64,000 nt of DNA from UBA4877 sp002399285 (GTDB lineage: Bacteria > Bacillota > Thermoanaerobacteria > Thermoanaerobacterales > UBA4877), in contig DAIPGN010000005.1 in the NCBI GenBank assembly GCA_036771835.1, forward strand, positions 68,287-132,286, in the 5' to 3' direction. A model generated the notes under the pieces. That model was not told the DNA's origin and did no database searches. It worked only from the letters and a program-made list of their open reading frames with translations. Made by a program: the position numbers and the translations under genes. This document shows, piece by piece, positions 33,530 to 41,597 of this stretch. Each line of letters begins with the position of its first letter. The stretch's first letter is position 1.

Positions 33530-34621
33530 TTGAAAATTACCGATATCAGGATAGGAGAAATTTCCGTGCCTTTGAAGACGCCGTTCAAGACGTCCCTCAG
33601 GACCGTAAACAGCGTGGAAGATATAATTGTGGAGATCCATACGGATACAGGCAGCGTGGGATACGGAGAGGCCCCGCCTACGGGCGTGATCACGGGAGAC
33701 ACCAGGGGTTCGGTAACAGGCGCGCTGAAGGAGCACATAATCGGATCCATCGTCGGTATGGATATAGAGAATTTTGAAGCTGTTATGCATGAGCTTGATA
33801 GATGCATTGTAAAAAACACCAGTGCAAAAGCTGCGGTCGATATGGCGCTGTACGATCTGTACGGCCAGCTGTACCATGCTCCCTTATATAAGCTGCTGGG
33901 CGGATACAGAAAGGAGATCGTTACGGACATAACCATAAGCGTGAACGAACCGGAGGAAATGGCGAGGGACAGCATCGATGCCGTAAAGAGAGGCTTTGAT
34001 ACGCTAAAGATCAAGGTCGGAAAAGAGCCCTACAAGGATATCGAGAGGATGAAGGCTATAAGAAAGGCCGTGGGCTATGACGTAAAGCTGAGGGCCGATG
34101 CAAACCAGGGCTGGAAGCCCAAAGAGGCCGTCAAGATATTGAGAAAGATGGAGGACGAAGGTCTGGATTTGGAGTTTGTGGAGCAGCCCGTCGAGGCTCA
34201 CGACATATGCGGATTAAAGTTTGTCACTGACAACGTGTCTATACCCGTTCTGGCGGACGAGAGCGTGTTTTCACCGGAGGATGCCCTGAAGATCCTTCAG
34301 GAGAGGGCCGCTGACTTTATCAATATCAAACTGATGAAGACCGGGGGGCTGCACAATGCCTTGAAGATATGTTCCATTGCCGAGATATACGGCGCGGAAT
34401 GTATGATAGGATGCATGCTGGAGGCAAAGGTAAGCGTGAACGCCGCGGTCCATCTGGCTGCGGCAAAGAGCGTCATAACGAAGATAGACTTGGACGGGCC
34501 GGTCCTCTGCAGTGAAGACCCGGTGGAGGGCGGCGCGGTGTTCGATGGCTCCAAGATATTATTGAATGATGCTCCCGGACTTGGGATCAAAAGAGTGAAC
34601 GGGATAAAGTATCTGGATTGA
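33530..34621 (+). CDS. Dipeptide epimerase (enolase superfamily, L-Ala-D/L-Glu type)
   Basis: Epimerises the second residue of a dipeptide. The 363-residue muconate-lactonizing-type protein shows the catalytic Lys160-x-Lys162 pair (LKIKVG), metal ligands Asp190 (RADANQGW), Glu218 (VEQPVE) and Asp243 (LADESV), and the second-face lysine Lys267 (INIKLMKTGG). These positions nearly match the B. subtilis L-Ala-D/L-Glu epimerase. TTG 33530 is preceded by AAGGGGGTAGG. It likely handles muropeptide-derived dipeptides; other dipeptides are possible. Confidence 0.9.
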   Translation: MKITDIRIGEISVPLKTPFKTSLRTVNSVEDIIVEIHTDTGSVGYGEAPPTGVITGDTRGSVTGALKEHIIGSIVGMDIENFEAVMHELDRCIVKNTSAKAAVDMALYDLYGQLYHAPLYKLLGGYRKEIVTDITISVNEPEEMARDSIDAVKRGFDTLKIKVGKEPYKDIERMKAIRKAVGYDVKLRADANQGWKPKEAVKILRKMEDEGLDLEFVEQPVEAHDICGLKFVTDNVSIPVLADESVFSPEDALKILQERAADFINIKLMKTGGLHNALKICSIAEIYGAECMIGCMLEAKVSVNAAVHLAAAKSVITKIDLDGPVLCSEDPVEGGAVFDGSKILLNDAPGLGIKRVNGIKYLD

Positions 34622-34658
34622 CTATGAAAACAAAAATAATATACTTGACCGGATAATG

Positions 34659-34687
34659 TTGACAAAGATGTCCTGAGTGGCTATAAT
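34659..34687 (+). promoter_or_regulatory. Consensus promoter of the tRNA gene
   Basis: TTGACA (34659-34664) and TATAAT (34682-34687) are 17 bp apart, a perfect consensus promoter, with tRNA-Arg starting 22 nt after the -10 box. Confidence 0.92.
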
Positions 34688-34708
34688 AAAAACGTACGTG
34701 AAAGTAAC

Positions 34709-34784
34709 GCGCCCGTAGCTCAGGGGATAGAGCAATGGTTTCCTAAACCATGTGTCGGACGTTCGATTCGTCTCGGGCGCACCA
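34709..34784 (+). tRNA. tRNA-Arg (anticodon CCU), CCA encoded
   Basis: A full cloverleaf: acceptor GCGCCCG/CGGGCGC, D-arm GCTC/GAGC, anticodon stem ATGGT/ACCAT with loop TTCCTAA (anticodon CCT), and T-arm GGACG/CGTCT with loop TTCGATT. The 3' CCA is encoded. It reads AGG, a codon used heavily by genes in this window. Confidence 0.97.
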
Positions 34785-34795
34785 AAGAAGATACT

Positions 34796-34824
34796 AATGC
34801 CTCAAGTGATTGGGGCATTTTTTA
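34796..34824 (+). terminator. tRNA terminator
   Basis: AATGCCTC and GGGGCATT form a stem around AAGTGATT, followed by TTTTTATT. Confidence 0.85.
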
Positions 34825-34936
34825 TTTATACCCGGATAGTCCCTTAATTTGTGCTTTGGGGACACAGTTTCGCAGCATATTTGTCCTGCAAAATACATAT
34901 GAAACGGCGCTAAAACGATATGAGAGGAGTGAGGCA

Positions 34937-35503
34937 ATGATGGGAAAAATAAGAAGATGCGATTGGGCGAACAAGAGCAAGTTGGAACAGGAATACCATG
35001 ATAAGGAGTGGGGAATTCCGGTCCATGACGATAAAAAGCTGTTCAAAATGCTGATATTGGAGGGAATGCAGGCAGGGTTGAGCTGGTCAATTATCCTTGT
35101 AAAGATGCCGGCGCTCTGCGCTGCGTTCGATGATTTTGACCCGGAGATCCTGGCTGCTTATGACGAAAAAAAGGTCGGGGAGCTTTTGCAGAACGAGGGA
35201 ATCATCAGGAACAGGCGGAAGGTGGAGGCTGCCATAAGCAATGCCAAGGCATATTTCCGCATTCGCGACGAGTTTGGTTCTTTAGACAACTATTTATGGT
35301 CATATGTAGATCACCGGCCCATTGTCAATTCATGGACCCGCATGGAGGACGTCCCTTCCAGCACGGCTGTTTCAGACGCGCTCAGCAGGGATTTGAAAAA
35401 ACGCGGGTTTAAATTTGCAGGCACTACCATAATCTATGCCTTTATGCAGTCGGTGGGTATGGTGAACGATCATCTGACATACTGCGCCTTCCGCAGCCAT
35501 TAA
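34937..35503 (+). CDS. tag: DNA-3-methyladenine glycosylase I
   Basis: Base-excision repair enzyme that removes 3-methyladenine. The protein is 188 residues (187 from the second ATG at 34940). Zinc-site residues typical of Tag are visible: Cys in RRCDWAN, His in QEYHDKEWG, and the C-terminal His and Cys in NDHLTYCAF. The catalytic-pocket Glu lies in ILEGMQAGLSWSIIL. GAGGAG precedes the start. Confidence 0.95.
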   Translation: MMGKIRRCDWANKSKLEQEYHDKEWGIPVHDDKKLFKMLILEGMQAGLSWSIILVKMPALCAAFDDFDPEILAAYDEKKVGELLQNEGIIRNRRKVEAAISNAKAYFRIRDEFGSLDNYLWSYVDHRPIVNSWTRMEDVPSSTAVSDALSRDLKKRGFKFAGTTIIYAFMQSVGMVNDHLTYCAFRSH

Positions 35504-35525
35504 AATATTTCTGTCCATATGGCGC

Positions 35526-35592
35526 TTGCATTATGACGGTGCAGGCGTTATAATATCTTTACATATGACAAGACAACTGTAAAGATAGGAGG
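35526..35592 (+). promoter_or_regulatory. Promoter and inverted repeat before the ECF S-component gene
   Basis: TTGCAT (35526-35531) and TATAAT (35549-35554) are 17 bp apart. Directly after the -10 box is a perfect 10-bp inverted repeat, TATCTTTACA (35554-35563) and TGTAAAGATA (35578-35587), with a 14-nt gap. The right arm ends in the AGGAGG ribosome site (35587-35592). It could be a repressor operator at the transcription start or an RNA hairpin that masks translation. Confidence 0.65.
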
Positions 35593-35600
35593 AAATGAGA

Positions 35601-36083
35601 ATGAAGACCAAAGAGCTAACTATAGGCGCCGTGCTTACCGCTCTTTCCATAATAATACCCATTGCCTTCGGGGGAGTACTGGGCGTGGTCATACCGCCGT
35701 TTTCAGCTACCATAACCGCTCATGTGCCGGAAATGCTGGCAATGCTCGTGAGTCCGACGGTGGCCGTAATGGTCGGCCTGGGTTCCGCCCTCGGATTTCT
35801 TTTGAAGCTGGGTCCGGTAGTGGCTGCTAGGGCGCTCACTCATGCGGCATGGGGGGCCATGGGAGCGGTGCTCATCAGGAGGGGTATGAGCTTTAATAAG
35901 GTGCTGTTCGTTGTTCTTCCCGTGCATGCCATATTGGAGGGCCTGATAGTTTTGCCGCTGGGAGCGGGAACATATATGGCGGGCGTAGTGGCGCTGGGTA
36001 CGGTGGTGCATCATACCGTGGACGCGCTTATCAGCATGGGATTGGTATATGCCATGAAACCGGCCATGAAGAGGGCAGCGTGA
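35601..36083 (+). CDS. ECF transporter S component, niacin (NiaX)-like
   Basis: Substrate-binding membrane subunit of an energy-coupling-factor vitamin transporter. The 160-residue protein has about six membrane helices and the motif TAHVPEMLAMLVSPTVAV (about residues 37-54), which resembles the SHVPIFIAMFISP region of NiaX-type niacin transporters, then RALTHAAWGAMGAVL. The shared A and T modules are not in the window. ATG 35601 has AGGAGG 8 nt upstream; ATG 35595 is too close to it. The inverted repeat in the leader suggests repression, perhaps by a niacin-responsive regulator. Confidence 0.8.
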   Translation: MKTKELTIGAVLTALSIIIPIAFGGVLGVVIPPFSATITAHVPEMLAMLVSPTVAVMVGLGSALGFLLKLGPVVAARALTHAAWGAMGAVLIRRGMSFNKVLFVVLPVHAILEGLIVLPLGAGTYMAGVVALGTVVHHTVDALISMGLVYAMKPAMKRAA

Positions 36084-36108
36084 GCAGCGAACCGCAGGTC
36101 TTTGCAGA

Positions 36109-36137
36109 TTGACAGACATTGACCTTTGTGTTAAAAT
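36109..36137 (+). promoter_or_regulatory. Promoter giving a near-leaderless DUF3842 transcript
   Basis: TTGACA (36109-36114) and TAAAAT (36132-36137) are 17 bp apart. The start codon ATG is at 36145, only 7 nt after the -10 box, so transcription should start at or next to the first codon. Confidence 0.65.
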
Positions 36138-36144
36138 ATGAGTC

Positions 36145-36579
36145 ATGAAAAGGGATAATATCTATATAGCCGTCATTGACGGCCAGGGCGGCGGTCTTGG
36201 CCGGGCCATTATCGAGAGGATAAGGCAGGAGAACCTGCCCGCGGGGATAATCGCTCTTGGGACCAATTCCACTGCTACGTTCAATATGCTGAAAGCAGGC
36301 GCCGATGCAGGCGCAACAGGCGAGAACGCCATTTGTGTAAATGCTAAAAAAGCGGACCTTATTATAGGACCGATCGCCGTTATTATGGCCGACGCCCTGA
36401 TGGGCGAGCTTACGCCGCGTATGGCTGAGGCTGTGTCGTCATCCGAGGCTTTGAAGCTTCTGGTACCATCCACCCGGTGCAACGTCAAGGTGATCGGTAC
36501 TAAAGACAGCCCTATGCAGGTCTGTTTGGACGAACTGACAAACGAAATAAAAAATTATATTATAAGTCATGAAGACTGA
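36145..36579 (+). CDS. DUF3842 family protein
   Basis: A 144-residue soluble protein of unknown function in the DUF3842 family. It has a Rossmann-like nucleotide-binding start (IAVIDGQGGGLGRAII, residues 7-22), a central IALGTNSTATFNMLKAGA and TGENAICVNA, and C-terminal LVPSTRCNVKVIG. It lies directly before a nickel/cobalt-type ECF transporter and the lar genes, so a link to nickel handling is inferred. There is no Shine-Dalgarno site before the ATG, matching the near-leaderless promoter. Confidence 0.82.
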   Translation: MKRDNIYIAVIDGQGGGLGRAIIERIRQENLPAGIIALGTNSTATFNMLKAGADAGATGENAICVNAKKADLIIGPIAVIMADALMGELTPRMAEAVSSSEALKLLVPSTRCNVKVIGTKDSPMQVCLDELTNEIKNYIISHED

Positions 36580-36597
36580 TCCTTCATGGCTTTTTCA
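36568..36597 (+). terminator. Terminator or attenuator between the DUF3842 gene and cbiM
   Basis: CATGAAG (36568-36574) and CTTCATG (36582-36588) form a stem around ACTGATC, followed by GCTTTTTC. It overlaps the DUF3842 stop codon and may reduce read-through into the nickel-transport genes. Confidence 0.6.
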
Positions 36598-36613
36598 TTG
36601 AGGTGATCAAGTT

Positions 36614-37237
36614 ATGCACATACCGGACGGCTTTCTCGACGTCAAGACCGCCGTGGCTACATACGCCGTGTCTGCGGCCGTCATACCCGCCGCCATGGGC
36701 CGGGCCAAAAAGACCATGAAGGATAAAAATATTCCCTTTATGGCTTCCATGGCCTCCTTTGTGTTTGTGGCTCAGATGATCAATTTCCCCATAGCAGGCG
36801 GCACGTCGGGTCATCTTCTGGGGAACGTCCTGCTGTCCTATCTTTTCGGACCGTGGGTCTCGACCATGATAATGACCGTGGTGATAACCCTGCAGGCCCT
36901 TCTGTTCGGCGACGGAGGAATTACTGCGCTGGGCGCAAATATACTCAATATGGCGATAGTTGCCAATGCGGCGGGTTATCTGGTCATGAGGCTGTGTGAT
37001 AGGCTCAAGATGAGCAGGAACGTCACGCTGTTTGCGGCTTCGTGGTTTTCAGTGATGCTGGCTGCCCTGCTTGCCTCTGCGGAGATCTCGTTCTCCGGCC
37101 TTATAAGTTTTAAGGTGGCCGCCGCGAGCATGCTCTTTTGGCATGGCTTCATAGGCATCGGCGAAGGTCTTTTGACCGCTGTCATAACCTCGGCCATATT
37201 AAAGGCCAGGCCGGACGGCAGAGAGGTGCCCAAATGA
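36614..37237 (+). CDS. cbiM: ECF-type nickel/cobalt transporter S component CbiM/NikM
   Basis: Metal-binding membrane subunit of a Ni2+/Co2+ importer. The 207-residue protein has the invariant start MHIPDGFLD, whose N-terminal Met-His coordinates the metal in known structures, and the motifs INFPIAGGTSGHLLG (about residues 57-71) and FGDGGITALGANILNMAI (about 97-114). It is followed by a PDGLE protein and the lar genes, so nickel is the likely ion. CbiQ/CbiO-type subunits are not in the window. GAGGTGATC precedes ATG 36614. Confidence 0.94.
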   Translation: MHIPDGFLDVKTAVATYAVSAAVIPAAMGRAKKTMKDKNIPFMASMASFVFVAQMINFPIAGGTSGHLLGNVLLSYLFGPWVSTMIMTVVITLQALLFGDGGITALGANILNMAIVANAAGYLVMRLCDRLKMSRNVTLFAASWFSVMLAALLASAEISFSGLISFKVAAASMLFWHGFIGIGEGLLTAVITSAILKARPDGREVPK

Positions 37238-37494
37238 AGAAGTATCTTCCGGTCATTCTCTTTGCGGTGATCATACTGATCATACCCCTGTCCTCCACAC
37301 ACCCCGACGGGCTGGAAAGGGTGGCGGAGGACCATGGATTTATGCACATGGAAGGCAATGGCATCCATGCGCTTTTCGGGGATTATAACGTTCTGCATAT
37401 TGCAGGCCCGGCGTCGTCGATCCTTGCCGGTGTCATAGGGGCGGCGGCAGTGTATCTTCTTGTCAGGTTCATATTTGGCATGAGTAAGAAATGA
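37234..37494 (+). CDS. PDGLE-domain subunit of the nickel/cobalt transporter (CbiN/NikN-like)
   Basis: Small auxiliary membrane subunit that stimulates metal capture by CbiM/NikM. The 86-residue protein has an N-terminal membrane helix, the signature HPDGLERVAEDHGF (residues 23-36) and a second helix near the end. It starts at ATG 37234, overlapping cbiM by ATGA. Confidence 0.92.
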   Translation: MKKYLPVILFAVIILIIPLSSTHPDGLERVAEDHGFMHMEGNGIHALFGDYNVLHIAGPASSILAGVIGAAAVYLLVRFIFGMSKK

Positions 37495-37515
37495 AATAAT
37501 GGAGGACGATAGCAT

Positions 37516-38313
37516 ATGGATGATAAGTATCAAAGGCTAAAGGAATATATCGGAGGGCTGGGAAGCGCGCTCATTGCATTCTCGGGCGGCGTGGATTCCA
37601 CGCTGCTGGCGAGGGCTGCCCATGACGCACTGGGGGATAAGTCGCTGGCTGTGACGGCCGTCTCGCGGTCCTATCCCGAAAGGGAGAGAGAAGAGGCAAA
37701 GTTGTATGCCGCTCGGATGGGCATAAGACATATCCTCATCGAATCGGAAGAGCTGGATATAGAAGGTTTTGCACAAAATACGCCGGACCGGTGCTATTAC
37801 TGCAAGAGGGAGCTTTTTGGAAAGCTCACGGCCCTGGCCGGAAAAGAGGGCATAAAATATATACTCGACGGGACAAACGCAGACGATATCGGCGACTACC
37901 GGCCCGGCCGGAGGGCGGCGGAGGAGTTTGGCGTAGTGAGCCCGTTCCTGGAGATGGGGTTTACCAAGCAGGACATCCGGGACGTATCTAAAGAGCTGGA
38001 ACTGCCCACGTGGGACAAGCCCGCCTATGCATGCCTGTCCTCCCGGTTTCCCTATGGAGAGGAGATAACCAGGGAAAAGCTCGGGCGGGTGGAGATGTCG
38101 GAGGACTATCTTATGAAACTGGGCTTCAAGGGATTCAGGGTGAGGAATCACGGCGACATTGCCAGGATAGAGCTGCGGCCGGAGGATATTTCCCGCCTGC
38201 TCGACGACGACCTGAGGGTGAACGTTGTAAACATGCTCAAATCCATAGGCTACAAGTATGTTGCGCTGGACCTGCAGGGATACAGAAGAGGAAGCATGAA
38301 CGAGGTGTTATGA
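37516..38313 (+). CDS. larE: Nickel-pincer nucleotide synthesis: sulfur transferase LarE
   Basis: ATP-dependent enzyme that puts sulfur onto the pyridinium dicarboxylate nucleotide during NPN cofactor synthesis. The 265-residue PP-loop protein has SGGVDSTLL (about residues 23-31), LDGTNADD (117-124) and three cysteines: Cys93 and Cys96 in DRCYYCKRELF and Cys173 in PAYACLSSRFPYG. Three cysteines in these places fit the [4Fe-4S]-type LarE known from Thermotoga more than the single sacrificial-Cys type; this reading is inference. It is coupled to larB. Confidence 0.93.
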   Translation: MDDKYQRLKEYIGGLGSALIAFSGGVDSTLLARAAHDALGDKSLAVTAVSRSYPEREREEAKLYAARMGIRHILIESEELDIEGFAQNTPDRCYYCKRELFGKLTALAGKEGIKYILDGTNADDIGDYRPGRRAAEEFGVVSPFLEMGFTKQDIRDVSKELELPTWDKPAYACLSSRFPYGEEITREKLGRVEMSEDYLMKLGFKGFRVRNHGDIARIELRPEDISRLLDDDLRVNVVNMLKSIGYKYVALDLQGYRRGSMNEVL

Positions 38314-39059
38314 TGGATAAGAGACAACTTCTGGAAATGGTGAGGGACGGTAAAATTTCGGTGGATGATGCCGCTGCGCAATTAGGCGGCGAAGGGTATA
38401 AGGACCTGGGGTATGCCAAGATAGACTATGACAGAAAGAGGCGCAAGGGATATCCCGAGGTCATCTTCTGCCAGGGCAAGACTGTGGGCCAGGTAGCGGG
38501 GATAATCAAGGATATGGCGGAACACGGGCAGGACATACTGGGCACGAGAGCGGACAGGGATATGTACGAGTCGCTCAGGAGCGAATTTCCCGAGCTGCAG
38601 TATAATGAAAGAGCCGGGATAATCTACAGCAAAAAGGGCCGGGCCGAGGCCGTGGGCAGGATACTGGTGGTTACGGGAGGCACTTCGGACATCCCAGTCG
38701 CCGAGGAGGCGGCCTGCGTGGCGGAGTTTTTCGGCAACAGGACGGAGAGGCTCTATGACGTGGGGGTGGCCGGACTTCACCGGCTGCTTGCCAATATGGA
38801 TAAACTGACGAGCGCCAGGGTTATAATAGCCGTCGCAGGCATGGAGGGGGCGCTGGCCAGCGTGGTGGCCGGACTGGTATCCTGTCCCGTCATAGCCGTG
38901 CCGACCAGCATAGGCTACGGGGCGAACTTCCACGGGCTCTCCGCCCTGCTCTCCATGCTCAATTCCTGCGCCAGCGGGGTGACCGTCGTAAACATAGACA
39001 ATGGTTTCGGAGCCGCATACACGGCCGGCCTGATCAACAAGATGGGAGAAAAAATATGA
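38310..39059 (+). CDS. larB: Nickel-pincer nucleotide synthesis: carboxylase LarB
   Basis: Carboxylates and hydrolyses nicotinic acid adenine dinucleotide to the biscarboxylate mononucleotide, the first NPN step. The protein is 249 residues (248 from ATG 38313, which is better spaced from GAGGTG). The PurE-like C-terminal domain shows VTGGTSDIPVAEEAA, GVAGLHRLL, AVAGMEGALASVVAGL and PVIAVPTSIGYGA. It overlaps both neighbours by ATGA. Confidence 0.94.
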   Translation: MMDKRQLLEMVRDGKISVDDAAAQLGGEGYKDLGYAKIDYDRKRRKGYPEVIFCQGKTVGQVAGIIKDMAEHGQDILGTRADRDMYESLRSEFPELQYNERAGIIYSKKGRAEAVGRILVVTGGTSDIPVAEEAACVAEFFGNRTERLYDVGVAGLHRLLANMDKLTSARVIIAVAGMEGALASVVAGLVSCPVIAVPTSIGYGANFHGLSALLSMLNSCASGVTVVNIDNGFGAAYTAGLINKMGEKI

Positions 39060-40225
39060 GGATATTGTATTTCGACTGTGTCTCCGGCATAAGCGGGGAC
39101 ATGACCATATCCGCGCTGGTAAGCCTTACAGGCGCGCGGGAAGAATTCTTAAAGAGACTGGACGGCGTGGCACTGCAGGACTATCGTGCCGAGATCAAGG
39201 ACGTCGTCAAAAACGGCATCTCGGCGCTGGGCTTTAAGGTGAGCTATGACGAGACGCAGCACCATAAGAGAAATCTGGAGGACATATACGGGATAATCGA
39301 GAGCAGCGGGCTGGATGAGAATGAGAAGCGGCTGTCTAAGGAGCTGTTTGCGAACTTAGGCCGGGCCGAAGCCAAGGTGCACGGCCTGCCGCTGAACGAG
39401 GTGCATTTTCATGAGGTCGGCGCGGTGGACTCCATCATCGATATCATCGGCACGTCCATACTTATAAATATTATACATCCCGACAGGATAGTTTTCTCGC
39501 CGCTGCCTGCCGGAGGCGGATATATCAACACGGAGCACGGCAGGCTCCCCGTACCCGCACCGGCCGCGGCGGAACTGCTTAAGGGCGTGCCCGTGTACGA
39601 TAACGGGATAGATGCGGAGCTCGTGACCCCTACGGGCGCGGCTATAGCCAGTACGCTGGCGGACGGCTTCGGCGGCATGCCGGCCATGACCATCGGCTCG
39701 CTGGGATACGGCAGCGGAGAGAAGGACTTTGCGGTCCCGAATATACTTAGGGTCTTTTTCGGCGAAGCGGAGGATTGCGGGAAGGACAGGATATATCTCC
39801 TGCAGGCCAATATAGACGACATGAATCCTCAGGCCGGGGAACATATCATGGACAGGCTCTTTAAAGAGGGCGCCTTGGACGTATACATTCAGCCCATCAT
39901 AATGAAGAAATCGCGGCCGGCCGTGATCATATCGGTCATCTGCGAGACGGGAGATCTCATAAAGATGCAGGACATACTGTTCGCAGAGACGACGACTTTC
40001 GGCATAAGAAGGCAGCTCATGGACAGGTCAAAACTGGAGAGGAAAATGATCAGCGTGGAATCGGAATACGGTCCGATACACATAAAACTCGGCTATCTCG
40101 GCGGAAAACCTATAAAGGCCATGCCGGAGTACGAGGACATAAAGAAAGCGGCGCAGGTTTACTCGCGGCCCTTTAATGAAATATACAATGAAATACTGGG
40201 CATATGCAGGGACATGACAAAATAA
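39056..40225 (+). CDS. larC: Nickel-pincer nucleotide synthesis: nickel cyclometallase LarC
   Basis: CTP-dependent nickel insertase that completes the NPN cofactor. The 389-residue protein begins ILYFDCVSGISGDM and has NEVHFHEVGAVDSIIDIIG (about residues 114-132; a histidine- and acid-rich metal region), ELVTPTGAAIA and LQANIDDMNPQ. Unlike in Lactobacillus plantarum, where LarC is made by a frameshift joining two ORFs, this gene is one continuous frame. It is the last gene of the lar block and is followed by two terminators. The enzyme that would use the cofactor (LarA family) is not in the window. Confidence 0.94.
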   Translation: MRILYFDCVSGISGDMTISALVSLTGAREEFLKRLDGVALQDYRAEIKDVVKNGISALGFKVSYDETQHHKRNLEDIYGIIESSGLDENEKRLSKELFANLGRAEAKVHGLPLNEVHFHEVGAVDSIIDIIGTSILINIIHPDRIVFSPLPAGGGYINTEHGRLPVPAPAAAELLKGVPVYDNGIDAELVTPTGAAIASTLADGFGGMPAMTIGSLGYGSGEKDFAVPNILRVFFGEAEDCGKDRIYLLQANIDDMNPQAGEHIMDRLFKEGALDVYIQPIIMKKSRPAVIISVICETGDLIKMQDILFAETTTFGIRRQLMDRSKLERKMISVESEYGPIHIKLGYLGGKPIKAMPEYEDIKKAAQVYSRPFNEIYNEILGICRDMTK

Positions 40226-40289
40226 AAATTTTTTATGAAGAAATGGCTTGACATATGTGTTATACTATATAGGTAAGAGTTAATCATGT

Positions 40290-40315
40290 TAAAAACCGGT
40301 TTTTCCGGTTTTTAT
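40290..40315 (+). terminator. Terminator after larC (first hairpin)
   Basis: AAAAACCGG and CCGGTTTTT pair around TTTTT, with the T-run forming part of the stem. Confidence 0.7.
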
Positions 40316-40344
40316 AAATTTTCCATAAACTTTCCCTTTAATTA

Positions 40345-40377
40345 GGCAGGATACCCCAATCCTGCCTTTTAGTTTAT
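40345..40377 (+). terminator. Second hairpin before the aldo/keto reductase gene
   Basis: GGCAGGAT (40345-40352) and ATCCTGCC (40359-40366) form a perfect 8-bp stem with loop ACCCCA, followed by TTTTAGTTT. It lies 26 nt before the next start codon, so it may terminate larC transcripts or attenuate the next gene. Confidence 0.75.
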
Positions 40378-40402
40378 AAATCTTCTGCGAGGTGATATCA
40401 AA

Positions 40403-41539
40403 TTGATCTACAGGGAGATCGGGAAACTGGGCATAAAAATCTCGTCCTTGGGCTTCGGAAGCATGAGGCTTCCCATGAAGGAGGGAAGGGACGGGAGAGA
40501 ATATGTGGAAGAGGATAAGGCCGTAGAGACGATGCGCAGAGCTTTTGATCTGGGCGTAAACTACATAGATACGGCGCCCTACTACTGCGAAAACCAATGT
40601 GAGGAAGTAATAGGAAAGGCATTGAAGGGCCGGCGGGACAAGGTGTATGTATCCACTAAGAGCCCCATAAAGGACTATAAACCGACGGCGGACGAATTCA
40701 CAAGATGGCTGGAACAGTCCTTAAAGAGGCTGGACGTCGACTATATAGATTTTTATCACTTCTGGGGCATCGGATGGGACGTATACAATACCCGCATGAA
40801 TATACCGCATGGTCCGCTGGAGGCGGCGTTCAAGGCAAAACGGGAAGGACTCATAAAGCACTTATCATTTTCATTTCATGACGTACCGGAAAATATGATC
40901 AAACTTATAGATACGGGAAATTTTGAGACCGTCTTATGTCAATACAACCTGCTGGACAGAAAGAATGAGGATGCCATTGCCTATGCCCATGAGAAGGGCA
41001 TGGGGGTATTCATAATGGGGCCGGTGGGCGGCGGCAGGCTGGGCGAACCTTCGCCGGTCATACAGAATATGATACCCGGCGGAGTGAAGAGCACGGCCGA
41101 GATGGCGCTGAGATTTGTCCTGGCAAACCCCAATGTGACATGCGCCCTATCCGGGATGAGCGACGTGAGCATGGTGGAGGAAAATGCCGCCGTGGCGGGC
41201 ATAGAGGGGCCGCTGAGCAGCGGGGAGATGGCAAAGGTAAAGGCCATGATGGACGAGAATGCCAAGCTGGCCGATCTTTACTGCACCGGCTGCGGATACT
41301 GCCTGCCATGCCCGGAGAATATAAGGATACCGGACATCCTGAGGCTGGTAAATTATAATAGGATATACGGGCTCAAGGACTATTCGGTTAGTGAATATGC
41401 GGATATAAAGGAAGAGAAGAGGGACGCTTACTATTGCAGCGACTGCGGAAAATGTATGGAGGCTTGTCCGCAGAAGCTGAACGTCATTGAGGAGATTAAG
41501 AAAGCGGCCGGGCTGCTGGACCCCGAATACAGGCAGTAA
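40403..41539 (+). CDS. Aldo/keto reductase with C-terminal ferredoxin domain
   Basis: A 378-residue fusion of an aldo/keto reductase barrel and a two-cluster ferredoxin domain. The catalytic tetrad is likely Asp56, Tyr60 or Tyr61, Lys86 and His119 (NYIDTAPYY, STKSP, DFYHFWG). The tail carries two cysteine motifs, CTGCGYCLPCP and CSDCGKCMEACP, for [4Fe-4S] clusters. This class is common in anaerobes; the substrate is unknown. The start is TTG 40403 behind GAGGTGATATC. Confidence 0.92.
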   Translation: MIYREIGKLGIKISSLGFGSMRLPMKEGRDGREYVEEDKAVETMRRAFDLGVNYIDTAPYYCENQCEEVIGKALKGRRDKVYVSTKSPIKDYKPTADEFTRWLEQSLKRLDVDYIDFYHFWGIGWDVYNTRMNIPHGPLEAAFKAKREGLIKHLSFSFHDVPENMIKLIDTGNFETVLCQYNLLDRKNEDAIAYAHEKGMGVFIMGPVGGGRLGEPSPVIQNMIPGGVKSTAEMALRFVLANPNVTCALSGMSDVSMVEENAAVAGIEGPLSSGEMAKVKAMMDENAKLADLYCTGCGYCLPCPENIRIPDILRLVNYNRIYGLKDYSVSEYADIKEEKRDAYYCSDCGKCMEACPQKLNVIEEIKKAAGLLDPEYRQ

Positions 41540-41597
41540 GATATTTATTTTGACTGCGATAAATGACTGTTTACAATTTCAGCTCATTTGGATATAT

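Noticed and set aside
39056..40225. larC split by programmed frameshift, as in Lactobacillus
   Set aside because: The frame is continuous over the full expected length.
40248..40271. Promoter from TTGACA at 40248
   Set aside because: The nearest -10-like TATATA is only 12 bp away and no -10 exists at 16-18 bp.
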